Origin: Streptomyces sp. NBC_00536
GTDB taxonomy: Bacteria; Actinomycetota; Actinomycetes; Streptomycetales; Streptomycetaceae
Reading direction: 5' to 3'
Assembly (NCBI RefSeq): GCF_036346295.1
Contig: NZ_CP107819.1
Coordinates: forward strand, 4,526,001-4,590,000
Length of the DNA: 64,000 nucleotides
The position numbers and the translations under genes are program-made. Each line of letters begins with the position of its first letter. Within the stretch, counting starts at the first letter, position 1. The notes under the pieces are model-generated. The model was not told the origin of the DNA. It was given only the letters and a program-made list of their open reading frames with translations, and did not search any database. Below, one piece after another: positions 25,750 to 34,623 of the stretch.

Positions 25750-26997
25750 ATGACGCACTCGTCCATTCGGTTGCGCAGGGGGGCCGTGACCGCCGTCGCG
25801 GTCGGGGCGTTGTTCGTGCCCGTAGCGGGCGGGGTCGCGTTCGCGGATAGGGCGGGTTCCGTAACGGGTGCCGCCGCCGCGACCGAGCCGCCGGTCGCGC
25901 CCGGGACCGTACGGCAGCTCACGCCCGCCGTGGCCCGGCAGCTGGACGCGGCCGTGCAGCGGGTCATGCACGAGGCGAACGTGCCCGGGGTGAGCGTCGG
26001 GCTGTGGACTCCGGACAAGGGGCAGTACGTACGGTCCTTCGGGGTCGCGGACAAGGCCAGCGGGCAGAAGATGACCCAGGACCTGCACATACGGATCGGC
26101 AGCGAGACCAAGACCTTCACGGTGACCGCGCTGCTCCAGCTGGTGGACCAGGGGAAGGCGGGGCTGGACGATCCCATCGCCAAGTACATCTCCGGGGTGC
26201 CGAACGGCGACAAGATCACCCTGCGCCAGCTCGCCGAAATGCGCAGCGGGCTCTTCAACTACTCGGCGGACGAGGGCTTCTACAAGGCGCTGACGACCAA
26301 CCCCGACAAGCCGTTCACGCCGCAGGAGCTGCTCGCGTACTCCTTCAAGCACCCGGTGCTCTTCGCGCCGGGGGCGAAGTTCCTCTACTGCAACACGAAT
26401 CTCATCCTGCTCGGGCTGGTGGTCGAGAAGCTGAGCGGGGATACGCTCGCGGACTACATACAGGAGTACGTCGTCACCCCGGCGGGCATGCACCAGACGC
26501 TCTTCCCGAAGGGCGCGGAGTTCCCGGAGCCGCACGCGCAGGGGTACACGGACCAGACCGCCAGCGGGAAGGTCGAGGACTCCGCCGACTGGAACCCGTC
26601 CTGGGGATGGGCGGCCGGGGCGATGATCTCGACCCTCGACGACCTGCGGACCTGGGCGCCGACCGTGGCCACCGGGGTGCTGCCCGACGGGAAGCCGCTG
26701 ATCAGCGCCGCCACGCAGAAGGAGCGGCTGGACACGATCAAGACCACGATCCCGGGCGCCGGGTACGGTCTCGGCATCTTCAGGGTGCAGGGCTGGACCG
26801 GGCACAACGGTTCGCTGCCGGGCTACGAGACGCTGACCATCTACCTGCCCGAGGCGAAGGCGACCCTCGTGGTCGTGCTGAACACCGACATCAACTACAA
26901 GGGCGCGGAGCCCTCCACGGTCTTCGGTGAGGCGATCACGAAGATCGCCTCGCCCGGGAACGTGTTCAACCTGCCGAGCCAGCCCGCGGCACGGTAG
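25750..26997 (+). CDS. Secreted serine hydrolase, beta-lactamase/DD-carboxypeptidase family (class C fold)
   Basis: A 415-residue exported penicillin-recognising enzyme. After the signal peptide (about 1-33, ending VAFA) come the catalytic SxxK tetrad SETK (Ser118-Lys121), the YxN motif YCN (Tyr213) and HNG (His352) in place of KTG. That set is typical of D-alanyl-D-alanine carboxypeptidases and EstB-type esterases. It probably trims cell-wall peptides, but esterase activity is possible. AGGAG lies seven bases before ATG 25750; an open frame from 25696 lacks this. It is convergent with the EIIBC gene. Confidence 0.88.
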   Translation: MTHSSIRLRRGAVTAVAVGALFVPVAGGVAFADRAGSVTGAAAATEPPVAPGTVRQLTPAVARQLDAAVQRVMHEANVPGVSVGLWTPDKGQYVRSFGVADKASGQKMTQDLHIRIGSETKTFTVTALLQLVDQGKAGLDDPIAKYISGVPNGDKITLRQLAEMRSGLFNYSADEGFYKALTTNPDKPFTPQELLAYSFKHPVLFAPGAKFLYCNTNLILLGLVVEKLSGDTLADYIQEYVVTPAGMHQTLFPKGAEFPEPHAQGYTDQTASGKVEDSADWNPSWGWAAGAMISTLDDLRTWAPTVATGVLPDGKPLISAATQKERLDTIKTTIPGAGYGLGIFRVQGWTGHNGSLPGYETLTIYLPEAKATLVVVLNTDINYKGAEPSTVFGEAITKIASPGNVFNLPSQPAAR

Positions 26998-27009
26998 CGC
27001 GGCGCGGTC

Positions 27010-28524
27010 CTACGACAGCGCCGGTTCCTTCGCGGTATCGGGGGCCGGCGAGGTCGTGTCCGTGGCGGTCGCGGCGGCCGGGTCCGGCTCCGGGTCGGTG
27101 TTCAGGTCCAGCAGCATCTGCTTCGTGAAGCCGAAGAAGTAGGTGGCGAGGAAGCCGACCGCATAGCCGACGGCCAGGCCGCCCGCGTAGATGGCGATGG
27201 TCGCGCCCAGCCCGGCCTTGCCGTTGAGCAGCGGGAACAGGGCCCAGCCCGAGGGGCCGATCGCGGTCGAACCGAACGCGACGCCCAGTTGGTTGAAGAG
27301 GCCGATGAAGGCCCCGCCCGCCGCGCCGCCGACGCAGGCGGTGACGAAGGGGCGGCCCAGGGGGAGGGAGACACCGTAGATGAGGGGTTCGCCCACGCCG
27401 AGGAAACCGGCGGGGAGCGCGGACTTGATGGTGCGGCGCAGCGAACCGTTGCGCGGGAGGCGGTAGTAGACCGCGATGGCCGCGCCGACCTGGCCCGCGC
27501 CCGCCATGGCGAGGATCGGCAGCAGGACGGTGTAGCCGGTCTGCTCGATCAGCGTGGTGTGGATCGGGATCAGGGCCTGGTGCAGGCCGAGCATGACCAG
27601 GGGGAGGAAGAGCCCGCCGAGGACCAGCCCGGCGAAGGCGCCGCCGGTGGCGAGCAGCCAGGTGGCGAACGTACCGATGGCGTGGGAGGCCTCACCGGCG
27701 AGGAACATCAGGCCGAAGAGGGTGACGAGGCCGGAGAGCAGCACGGTGAGGGTGGGGGTGACCAGGACGTCGAGGGCCTCGGGGACCCAGCGGCGGCACC
27801 ACTTCTCGACGTACACGGCGAGCAGCGCGGCGGCCAGCGCGCCGAGGACACCGCCCTGGCCGGGGGAGAGGTGCTGGCCGAAGGCGTCGATCTTCGCGAC
27901 GCCGGGGAAGACGATGATCGCGGCGACGGCCCCGCCCAGGACCGGCGTACCGCCGAACTCCTTGGCCGTGTTGTAGCCGACGAAGACCGCGATCAGCGAC
28001 ATGAAGCCGGAGGCCATCGCGGCGAGCGCGGGGACGAGGGCGGGCAGCCAGCCGAAGTTGGTGAGCAGGCCGTTCAGGCCCGCGATGATGCCGCAGCCGA
28101 TGAGGGCGGGGATCAGCGGGACGAAGATGTTCGCGACGCGGCGCAGGAAGAGCTTGAAGGGGGTGGAGTTCTTCGCCTTCTGCGCCTGCTTGAGGGCCGC
28201 GCCCTGGGCGGCGAGTTCGTCGGCCGTGACGGGGTGGGGCGCTTCGGGTGCCGGGGCCTTGGCGCGTTCTTCCGCGACCAAGGCCTCCAGTTCCGGAGTG
28301 ACGCGGGCGACGGTGCCCGGGCCGAGGACGATCTGGTAGGTGTCGTCTTCTACGACGCCCAGCACCGCGGGGAGGGCTTTGAGGGCCTCGTCCTGGACGA
28401 GGGTCCGGTCGCGCAGGCCGATCCGCAGCCGGGTCATGCAGTGCGCGATCGAGAGGATGTTGCCGGGGCCGCCGACCAGCGGAAGGATCGCGGCGGCGGT
28501 GGCGCGGTTCTTGTCTGTGGACAT
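27010..28524 (-). CDS. PTS EIIBC permease, probably for N-acetylmuramic acid
   Basis: A 504-residue membrane transporter. The EIIB domain (1-85) has the phosphorylated Cys29 in IAHCMTRLR. A linker of about 40 residues precedes the EIIC domain (about 125-475; ten or so membrane segments, including VGEPLIYGVSLPL, which forms the sugar-binding loop). No EIIA domain is present, so a separate EIIA (Crr) must donate phosphate. It lies after murQ on the same strand, so MurNAc is the likely sugar; N-acetylglucosamine is less likely. The C-terminal 30 residues are Pro/Asp/Thr-rich. Confidence 0.85.
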   Translation of the reverse strand: MSTDKNRATAAAILPLVGGPGNILSIAHCMTRLRIGLRDRTLVQDEALKALPAVLGVVEDDTYQIVLGPGTVARVTPELEALVAEERAKAPAPEAPHPVTADELAAQGAALKQAQKAKNSTPFKLFLRRVANIFVPLIPALIGCGIIAGLNGLLTNFGWLPALVPALAAMASGFMSLIAVFVGYNTAKEFGGTPVLGGAVAAIIVFPGVAKIDAFGQHLSPGQGGVLGALAAALLAVYVEKWCRRWVPEALDVLVTPTLTVLLSGLVTLFGLMFLAGEASHAIGTFATWLLATGGAFAGLVLGGLFLPLVMLGLHQALIPIHTTLIEQTGYTVLLPILAMAGAGQVGAAIAVYYRLPRNGSLRRTIKSALPAGFLGVGEPLIYGVSLPLGRPFVTACVGGAAGGAFIGLFNQLGVAFGSTAIGPSGWALFPLLNGKAGLGATIAIYAGGLAVGYAVGFLATYFFGFTKQMLLDLNTDPEPDPAAATATDTTSPAPDTAKEPALS

Positions 28525-28573
28525 GGGGCGGGTCGTCCCTCGGTGGTGGGTCGGGCGGGTCGGTCGGGTCGGG

Positions 28574-29539
28574 TCAGGCGGTGGCGGCCGGGCGGGACGC
28601 GGCGAGGGCCTCGCGGAGGTGGCCGTGGGAGGACTCCAGCAGGGCGGCGGCCGTGGGGGCGTCGACCGCGCCGAGGATGACCAGGATGGCGTGCTTGACC
28701 TCGCCGTCCGTGGCGCTCAGCGCGGCCTCGATCTCCTCGTCGGGGGCGCCGGTGGCGAGGGCCACGATGCGGCGGGAGCGGGCGCGCAGCTTCTCGTTGG
28801 AGGCGCGCAGGTCGACCATCAGGTTTCCGTACGTCTTGCCGAGGCGGATCATCACGATCGTCGAGATGAGGTTCAGGACGAGCTTCTGGGCCGTGCCCGC
28901 CTTGAGCCGGGTGGAGCCGGTGAGCAGCTCGGGGCCGACGACGACCTCGACGGGGTGGTCGGCGGCCGCGCCGAGCGCGGAGTCCGCGTTGCAGGACAGC
29001 CCGACGCTCAGGGCGCCGCGCGTACGGGCGAACTCGACGGCGCCGATGGCGTACGGGGTGCGCCCGGAGGCCGAGACGCCGATGACCGTGTCGTCGGCGG
29101 TCAGGGCGAGGGCGGTGAGGTCCGCCACCGCCAGCTCCTTGGAGTCCTCGGCGCCCTCGACGGCCTTGACCATGGCGGAGGGGCCGCCCGCGATCAGGCC
29201 GACGACCACGGACGGGTCGGTGTTGAAGGTGGGCGGGCACTCGCTCGCGTCCAGGACGCCCATCCGGCCCGCCGTGCCCGCGCCCGCGTAGACCAGCCGG
29301 CCGCCGCGGGCCATGCGCTCCGCGATCGCGTCGACGGCGGTGGCGATCCGGGGCAGCTGGGCGGCGACGGCGGTGGGGACGGTGGCGTCCTCGGCGTTCA
29401 TGGTGACGGCGATGTCGAGGGTCGACAGCTGGTCGATGTCGGCCAGCTCGGGGCGGAACGCCTCGGTGGTGAGGGTGTCGAGCTGGGCGCGGAGGGCGGC
29501 GTAGGCCGTGGCCGTGCCGGTCGTCGTGTCGGGGGTCAT
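28574..29539 (-). CDS. murQ: N-acetylmuramic acid 6-phosphate etherase
   Basis: A 321-residue SIS-domain enzyme. It cleaves the lactyl ether of MurNAc-6-phosphate to give GlcNAc-6-phosphate and D-lactate. The two catalytic Glu residues are present, Glu100 in DASECPPTF and Glu131 in GAEDSKE, with the 31-residue spacing seen in E. coli MurQ. The product feeds NagA at the left of the window. It is the middle gene of a three-gene cluster: regulator, murQ, EIIBC. The gap to the regulator is only 12 bases. Confidence 0.96.
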   Translation of the reverse strand: MTPDTTTGTATAYAALRAQLDTLTTEAFRPELADIDQLSTLDIAVTMNAEDATVPTAVAAQLPRIATAVDAIAERMARGGRLVYAGAGTAGRMGVLDASECPPTFNTDPSVVVGLIAGGPSAMVKAVEGAEDSKELAVADLTALALTADDTVIGVSASGRTPYAIGAVEFARTRGALSVGLSCNADSALGAAADHPVEVVVGPELLTGSTRLKAGTAQKLVLNLISTIVMIRLGKTYGNLMVDLRASNEKLRARSRRIVALATGAPDEEIEAALSATDGEVKHAILVILGAVDAPTAAALLESSHGHLREALAASRPAATA

Positions 29540-29551
29540 GGCGAAGGGCTC

Positions 29552-30526
29552 CTAGCGGGCGGTGCCGGGGGTGCGGGGCGTGCCGGGGGCTGAGGCTCGG
29601 TGCCGGGGCGCGAGGGCCTCGTAGGAGGCGGCCAGTGCGGGGGCGGCCGTCGCGTAGGACCGTTGCGCGATGCCGACGAACAGGCAGTCGACGACGAGCA
29701 GTTGGCTGGTCCTGCTCGACATGGCGGCCGGGCGCAGCTCGGTCTCCCGGGCGGCGGAGGTGGCGAGCACGAGGTCGGCGTAGCGGGAGACCGGGCCGCC
29801 GGGGCGGCCGGTGATGGCGATGGTGGCCGCGCCGTGCTCGAAGGCGTGGCGCAGCGGCTCGATCACATCGCCGGTGGAACCGGAGTGGGTGATCGCGACC
29901 GCCGCGTCGCCGGGGCGCAGCAGGACGGCGTTGGTGATGGCCAGGTGCGGGTCGCCGTGCGCGTGGGCGATCAGGCCGATGCGGAGCAGCTTCTGCGCGA
30001 GGTCCTGGGCGACCAGGGCGGAGGCGCCGACGCCGTAGATGTCGATGCGGCGGGCCGCGGCGAGCGCGGCGACGGCCGCCGCGAGCTGGGCGTGGTCCAG
30101 GCCCGCGGCGGTTTCGGCGAGGGTCTGCTGCTCCTCGTAGGCCAGTTTGGCGACGACGTCCGCGATCGGGTCGTCGACGGCTATGTCGGCGGTGACGGCG
30201 GGGGAGGCGCCGGACTCCTGGCGGGCGGCGATCGCGGCGAGGGCCAGGCGCAGGTCCCGGTAGCCGGGGTAGCCGAGGAGGCGGGCGGTGCGGACCACGG
30301 TGGCCTCGCTGGTGCCGGTGCGGGCGGCCAGCGCGGTGACGGTGAGCTGCGAGCAGTCGGCCGGGTCGGCGGCGACGGCTTCGGCGACGACCAGCATGGA
30401 ACGGGTCATGGCGGGGCCGAGCGCGCGGATCTTGGCGCGCAGGGTCTCGGGGCCGGGGATGGCCGCCGGGGCGGGTGCCGTCGCGACCTTGGTCCGGCTG
30501 AAAGTTTCCTTCTGGTTTTCGCTCAC
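29552..30526 (-). CDS. RpiR-family transcriptional regulator (MurR-like)
   Basis: A 324-residue regulator with an N-terminal HTH_6 domain (about 35-110; TVTALAARTGTSEATVVRTARLLGYPGYRDLRLAL) and a C-terminal SIS domain (about 150-280; DIYGVGASALVAQDLAQKLLRIG, ITHSGSTGDVIEPL) that would bind a sugar phosphate. Being first in the cluster with murQ and EIIBC, it should sense MurNAc-6-phosphate or a related compound. GAAA-TTTC palindromes lie at its start (30500-30508) and just upstream (30530-30544). Confidence 0.9.
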   Translation of the reverse strand: MSENQKETFSRTKVATAPAPAAIPGPETLRAKIRALGPAMTRSMLVVAEAVAADPADCSQLTVTALAARTGTSEATVVRTARLLGYPGYRDLRLALAAIAARQESGASPAVTADIAVDDPIADVVAKLAYEEQQTLAETAAGLDHAQLAAAVAALAAARRIDIYGVGASALVAQDLAQKLLRIGLIAHAHGDPHLAITNAVLLRPGDAAVAITHSGSTGDVIEPLRHAFEHGAATIAITGRPGGPVSRYADLVLATSAARETELRPAAMSSRTSQLLVVDCLFVGIAQRSYATAAPALAASYEALAPRHRASAPGTPRTPGTAR

Positions 30527-30544
30527 CCTTGAAAGATATTTTCA
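30500..30544. promoter_or_regulatory. Candidate RpiR/MurR operator pair
   Basis: Two inverted repeats of the same GAAA/TTTC type lie close together: GAAAGTTTC (30500-30508), inside the first codons of the regulator gene, and TGAAAGATATTTTCA (30530-30544) immediately upstream of its start. RpiR-family regulators commonly bind such A/T-rich GAAA-TTTC sites. The spot is A/T-rich against a very GC-rich background. Confidence 0.6.
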
Positions 30545-30620
30545 GGCCGTTCCGGGCGTCAAGACGCCATGAGGCCCCGGACCGGGGGGACCTTCGCCAC
30601 TTGGCTTGCCGGGGTCCACA

Positions 30621-31004
30621 ATGACTCGTATGGACCACGCGACCCCACCCCTGGAGCAGGCACTGCACGCCGCTCGCGCTCTTGTACTCGCCGACCTCAT
30701 CGCGGGTGAGGTCGCCGAAGCCGATGTCGTCTCCCTCGTCGAGGACTCGGTCGTGCACCGCCGCTGGTGGGCGGAGCAGTGGCCGGAGGGCGCCGGCTAC
30801 CTCGCCGGGCTCGTCGCCCAGGACGTGCAGGACGCGCTCCTGGAGAAGCACGGGCGCTGGCCGCTGTGCCCGGTGTGCTCGCACGCCGATCTGCACGCGA
30901 TGGACGTCGATCCGGAACTCGGGCCCGATCCACACTGGGTGTGCGGGAAGCAGGGCGTGAAGGTGGCCGCGGTGGGCGGCCTCGGCGCCGTCCTCGGCCG
31001 TTAG
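30621..31004 (+). CDS. Conserved hypothetical protein with zinc-ribbon-like cysteines
   Basis: A 127-residue soluble protein with no recognised family. The first two-thirds are helical and acidic; the end holds CPVC followed 27 residues later by a further Cys (HWVCGK), which looks like a degenerate zinc site. ATG 30621 is preferred because GGGG lies seven bases upstream; a second in-frame ATG is at 30630. The DUF4031 gene follows 12 bases later on the same strand, so they probably form an operon. Confidence 0.75.
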   Translation: MTRMDHATPPLEQALHAARALVLADLIAGEVAEADVVSLVEDSVVHRRWWAEQWPEGAGYLAGLVAQDVQDALLEKHGRWPLCPVCSHADLHAMDVDPELGPDPHWVCGKQGVKVAAVGGLGAVLGR

Positions 31005-31016
31005 TCCGGGGCGCCG

Positions 31017-31289
31017 GTGACCCTCTACATCGACCCGCCCACCTGGCCGGGGCACGGCCGGATGTGGTCCCACCTGGTCAGCGACGTCTCGTTCGAGGAG
31101 CTGCACGCCTTCGCGGCGCGCATCGGCTGCCCGGAGCGGGCCTTCGAGCGCGACCACTACGACGTGCCCGCGCACCGGTACGCGGACGCGGTGCGCGCGG
31201 GCGCCGTCGAGGTCGGCAGCAAGGAGATCGTCCGCCGGATCACGGCGGCGGGCCTGCGGCGGCCCAAGGGGCGCCCGGCTCCGTACTAG
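31017..31289 (+). CDS. Small DUF4031 protein
   Basis: A 90-residue protein that matches the DUF4031 pattern: MTLYIDPPTWPGHGRMWSHL at the start, then FERDHYDVP and GSKEIVRRI. The function is unknown. The GTG start is 12 bases after the preceding gene, suggesting co-transcription. Its last four bases overlap the end of the convergent MFS gene. Confidence 0.9.
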   Translation: MTLYIDPPTWPGHGRMWSHLVSDVSFEELHAFAARIGCPERAFERDHYDVPAHRYADAVRAGAVEVGSKEIVRRITAAGLRRPKGRPAPY

Positions 31290-32542
31290 ACCAGGTCTTC
31301 CTGGACCCGGTTGTTCCGCAGGGCCGGGGCGGGGGCGGACGAGGTCACGACGCGGGTCGCGCGGGGCGGCGTACGGCGGTCCAGGCGCAGGGAGACGACG
31401 GCCAGCGCGATCGCGGTGGCCGTCATGGCGGCGCCCGCCCAGGCGGTGGCGGCGAAGCCCCAGCCCGCGTCGATGACCGTACCGCCGAGCCAGGGGCCGC
31501 CGGTGTTGCCCAGGTTGAAGGCGGCCGTGGTGGTCGCCCCGGCCAGGGTCGGGGCGGCGCCCGCCACATTGAACATGCGGGCGTTGAGCGCCGGGGCCGT
31601 GAAGAAGGCGGAGAAGCCCAGCAGGAACGCCAGCGCGATCGCGGCGGCCTGCGCGGAGGCCAGCAGCGCGAGCGCGGTCAGGAAGACGGTGGAGGCGCTG
31701 ATGCCCCAGAGCAGCACCCCGAAGAGGTGCGCGTCGGCGACCCGGCCGCCGACCGTCGTACCGATGAGCGCGCCGACGCCGAAGAGGCCGAGGATCCACG
31801 GCACCCAGCCCGCGTCCAGCCCGGCGACATCGGTGAGCAGCGGGGAGAGGTAGCTGAAGGCGCAGAAGACACCGCCCGCGGCGAGCGCGGTGACGCCGAT
31901 GGACAGCCAGACCTGACGGTCGCGGTAGATGCGCAGCTCGCGCACCAGCCGCGGCTTCTCGGCGGGCAGCGGGATCGGCGGGATCAGCGCCAGGATGCCG
32001 ACCAGCGCGATCGCGGAGGCGGCGCCGACCGACCAGAACGCGGAACGCCAGCCCAGGTGCTCACCCAGGAAGGCGCCCGCCGGGACGCCGAGGACGTTCG
32101 CGATGGACAGGCCGCCGATCATGACGGCCATGGCGCGGGCCCGCTGGTTCCGCTCGACCATGGCGATCGCGACGGCCGCGCCGACGGCCCAGAAACCCGC
32201 GCAGGCGAGGGCGGAGACGATGCGGGAGGCGAAGAGCAGCTCGTAGGTCGGGGCGAGCGCGCCCGCGACCTGTCCGAGGCCGAAGAGGCTGATCAGGGAG
32301 ATGAGGGTGGTGCGCCGGGGCAGCCGCAGGGTGGCCACGGCGAGCAGCGGGGCGCCGACGACCATGCCGATCGCGAAGGCGGATATGAGCAGGCCCGCCT
32401 GCGGGATGCTCACGCCCATGTCCTCGGCGATGGGTGGCAGCAGCCCGGACAGCATGAATTCGCTGGTCCCGAGGGCGAAGACGGAGAGGCCGAGGATGTA
32501 GACGGCGACGGGCATGCGGGTGCGTTCGGCTGCTGCGGGCAT
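31286..32542 (-). CDS. MFS efflux transporter (Cmx/CmlR-like DHA1 family)
   Basis: A 418-residue permease with 12 predicted membrane helices. The N-terminus, VYILGLSVFALGTSEFMLSG, is characteristic of the DHA1 subgroup that includes Streptomyces chloramphenicol exporters and sugar/arabinose efflux pumps. Drug specificity cannot be read from sequence. Start could be 32542 or the Met at 32515 directly before PVAVYIL; neither has a strong ribosome site. It is convergent with the DUF4031 gene (four-base overlap). Confidence 0.85.
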   Translation of the reverse strand: MPAAAERTRMPVAVYILGLSVFALGTSEFMLSGLLPPIAEDMGVSIPQAGLLISAFAIGMVVGAPLLAVATLRLPRRTTLISLISLFGLGQVAGALAPTYELLFASRIVSALACAGFWAVGAAVAIAMVERNQRARAMAVMIGGLSIANVLGVPAGAFLGEHLGWRSAFWSVGAASAIALVGILALIPPIPLPAEKPRLVRELRIYRDRQVWLSIGVTALAAGGVFCAFSYLSPLLTDVAGLDAGWVPWILGLFGVGALIGTTVGGRVADAHLFGVLLWGISASTVFLTALALLASAQAAAIALAFLLGFSAFFTAPALNARMFNVAGAAPTLAGATTTAAFNLGNTGGPWLGGTVIDAGWGFAATAWAGAAMTATAIALAVVSLRLDRRTPPRATRVVTSSAPAPALRNNRVQEDLV

Positions 32543-32589
32543 GATCTGCACCAACCGCGCGGAACGCCGCCGCATTCCCGGACATTCCG

Positions 32590-33249
32590 TTATGAGACGT
32601 TTTGCTCGAGCTGTGTGGCTTCGGCGGCGAGGTTGGCGCGGGCCGGGGCCTCCCAGTGCGCGGCGCCGTACGGGGTGCGGAAGAGCCGGGGCAGGGCCAG
32701 GAGCTGGCGCAGTACGGCCGCGCGGCCGGCCCGGAAGGCCTGGTCGGGGACGAAGCCGTACTCCTCGCGGACGGCGGCGGCGTAGGCGGCGTAGGCCTGC
32801 GGGGACCCGGCCAGGACGGCGAGGTCCGCGTCGCAGAGCACCTCGCCGTCGGTGTCGCCGGGGGCGGGGTCGTGGGTGACGGTGAGCCGGACGAGCCGGG
32901 CCACCTCGGCGGTGCGGGCCGCGCCGACGCCGAGTTCGGGCAGGGCGCGCTCGGCGAGTGCGGCGCTGCGCTCCTCGTTCTCGGAGCGGTCGGGGCGGTA
33001 GACGGCGTCGTGGAACCAGGCGGCGAGGCGGACGGCGACCGGATCGGCGGCGTGCGGGGCCAGCGTGTCGACGTGGGTGAGTACGGCGGCCAGGTGCGCG
33101 GTGGAGTGGTAGCGGCGCCAGGGCTCGGCCCAGGCTGCGAGCAGCCGGTCGGCGTAGGGGCCGGGATCGCGGTCGGCTCCGGCTTCGGTGGCGGTCCGGT
33201 GCCAGGCGGCGCGGAGGTCCTGCTGGAGCTGCGGGGTGTCGGAGTCCAT
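32590..33249 (-). CDS. HD-superfamily metal-dependent phosphohydrolase (predicted)
   Basis: A 219-residue helical protein. The HD-type metal ligands appear as RRYHSTAHL (near residue 48) and AAWFHDAVY (near 82), with a further Asp in CDADLAVL. It belongs to the group of predicted HD phosphohydrolases with unknown substrate. It is divergent from cutC, sharing a 124-base control region that contains a DasR-like site. A GTG two codons upstream is an alternative start. It lies 47 bases upstream of the MFS gene on the same strand. Confidence 0.85.
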   Translation of the reverse strand: MDSDTPQLQQDLRAAWHRTATEAGADRDPGPYADRLLAAWAEPWRRYHSTAHLAAVLTHVDTLAPHAADPVAVRLAAWFHDAVYRPDRSENEERSAALAERALPELGVGAARTAEVARLVRLTVTHDPAPGDTDGEVLCDADLAVLAGSPQAYAAYAAAVREEYGFVPDQAFRAGRAAVLRQLLALPRLFRTPYGAAHWEAPARANLAAEATQLEQNVS

Positions 33250-33312
33250 GCGCACATTGTGCGGGTGGCGTGATTCTGCTGGTGAGGGTGCCGGAGGAGC
33301 CGTACCCTGGAT

Positions 33313-33328
33313 ATTGGACTAGACCTAT
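33313..33328. promoter_or_regulatory. DasR-like site in the cutC promoter region
   Basis: On the minus strand this segment reads ATAGGTCTAGTCCAAT. Its 12-base core AGGTCTAGTCCA is identical to the core of the nagK operator at 6533-6548. It lies between the divergent HD-protein and cutC genes, 46 bases before cutC. Confidence 0.65.
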
Positions 33329-33373
33329 TTTCCATACCAGTCATACGAGCAGCAATCCGAAGGATGGGGTCAA

Positions 33374-34060
33374 ATGAGCAACCGTGCGCTCCTGGAGGTG
33401 ATCGCCCTCGACGCGGAGGACGCGGTCGCGGCCCAGGCCGGTGGGGCGGACCGTCTGGAACTGGTCACCGACATGGCCGCCGACGGACTCACCCCGCCGC
33501 GCGAGACCTTCGCGGCGATCCGGGCGGCCGTCGACATCCCGCTGCGGGTGATGCTGCGGCTGGCGGACGGTTTCGCCGCGGGCGACGTCGACGCGCTGAC
33601 CGAGAACGCGCGGGCGCTGCGGGCGGAGGGCGCGGAGGAGTTCGTACTCGGCTTCCTCAACCCGGACGGGACCCCCGACCTCAAGACGGTCGAGGCGCTG
33701 GTCGCGGAGCTGGACGGCTGCCGCTGGACCTTCCACCGGGCCATCGACCGGGCCGCGGACCGGGACGGCCTGCGCAAGGCCCTCGCGGACCTGCCCGGCC
33801 TGGACACCTACCTGACGGCGGGCGCCGCCGATGGCGTGGACGCGGGCCTGCCGATGCTCCTCGCGGAGGCCGCGCGGCGCGGTGAGCCCGGCTACGAGGC
33901 GCGGATCCTGGTCGGCGGCGGGCTGGGCCTGCACCACCTGCCGCGGCTGCGGGCGGCGGGCGTGGACGCCTTCCACATCGGCGGCGCGGCCCGCCCCGAA
34001 GGCTGGTCGGCCCCGGTCAACCCGGCCGCGGTCGCGGAATGGCGCGAGGCCCTGTCCTGA
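33374..34060 (+). CDS. cutC: CutC family TIM-barrel protein (copper homeostasis protein CutC)
   Basis: A 228-residue protein with the CutC signatures: LEVIALDAEDA at the start, AGGADRLELVTDM near residue 24, FHRAIDRAAD near 122, and LVGGGLGLHHL near 180. The family was linked to copper tolerance in E. coli, but that role is disputed and the biochemical activity is unknown. A DasR-like operator upstream raises the possibility of a role in amino-sugar metabolism here. It is convergent with the helicase gene across a repeat-filled gap. Confidence 0.9.
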   Translation: MSNRALLEVIALDAEDAVAAQAGGADRLELVTDMAADGLTPPRETFAAIRAAVDIPLRVMLRLADGFAAGDVDALTENARALRAEGAEEFVLGFLNPDGTPDLKTVEALVAELDGCRWTFHRAIDRAADRDGLRKALADLPGLDTYLTAGAADGVDAGLPMLLAEAARRGEPGYEARILVGGGLGLHHLPRLRAAGVDAFHIGGAARPEGWSAPVNPAAVAEWREALS

Positions 34061-34149
34061 CGGCCCTGCCCTGACACCGCGCCCCGGGCCTCGCCCTGAC
34101 GCCGCGCCCCGGGTGCTGCCCGACCCGGACCCGGGGGACGGGCGCGCCC

Positions 34150-34600
34150 CGGAGTGCCGCCTGCGGCTCCGCTGCCCTCCGGGGGCGCCTCAAACGCCGG
34201 CGGGGCTGGGGCTGGGGGTGGTGGGGTGCGGCTGGGGATGGTGTGGCTGCGGGCCGGACGCCGCCTGCGGCCGGTTGGCCCTCCGGGGGCGCCTCAAACG
34301 CCGGCGGGGCTGGGGTTTCCTGCGGGGCTGGGGGGTCTCGGCAGGCGTCCGAGGACGGGGCCAAAGTCAGCCTCGCCGGCCGTCCGAGGGCGCGGCCAAA
34401 GTCAGCCTCGCCGGCGTTTGAGGCGCCCCCGGAGGGCGGATGTGCCGGAGGTCGCCGTCTGGGCTCCGTGCGCCCGGGCCCGGGGCGAGGTCGGGGCCAG
34501 AATCAGCCTCGCCGGCCGTCCGAGGACGCGGCCAAAGTCAGCCTCGCCGGCGTTTGAGGCGCCCCCGGAGGGCAGATGCGCCGCAGGTTGCCATTCGGCC
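34150..34600. repeat. Dispersed GC-rich repeats between cutC and helR-like gene
   Basis: About six copies of the CGCCTCAAACGCCGGCG-type element occur in both orientations. Forward copies lie at about 34185 and 34280 and inverted copies at about 34400 and 34545. A longer CAGCCTCGCCGGC-containing module repeats near 34360, 34390 and 34510. No gene is supported in the 560-base gap. Confidence 0.85.
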
Positions 34601-34623
34601 TCCGCGCCCCCCCCCGGGACGGG

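Noticed and set aside
28434..31799. Minus-strand open frame of about 1,120 codons across the murQ region
   Set aside because: It covers murQ, the RpiR gene and the MFS gene in another frame and is Arg/Pro-rich low-complexity sequence; the real genes have clear family motifs.
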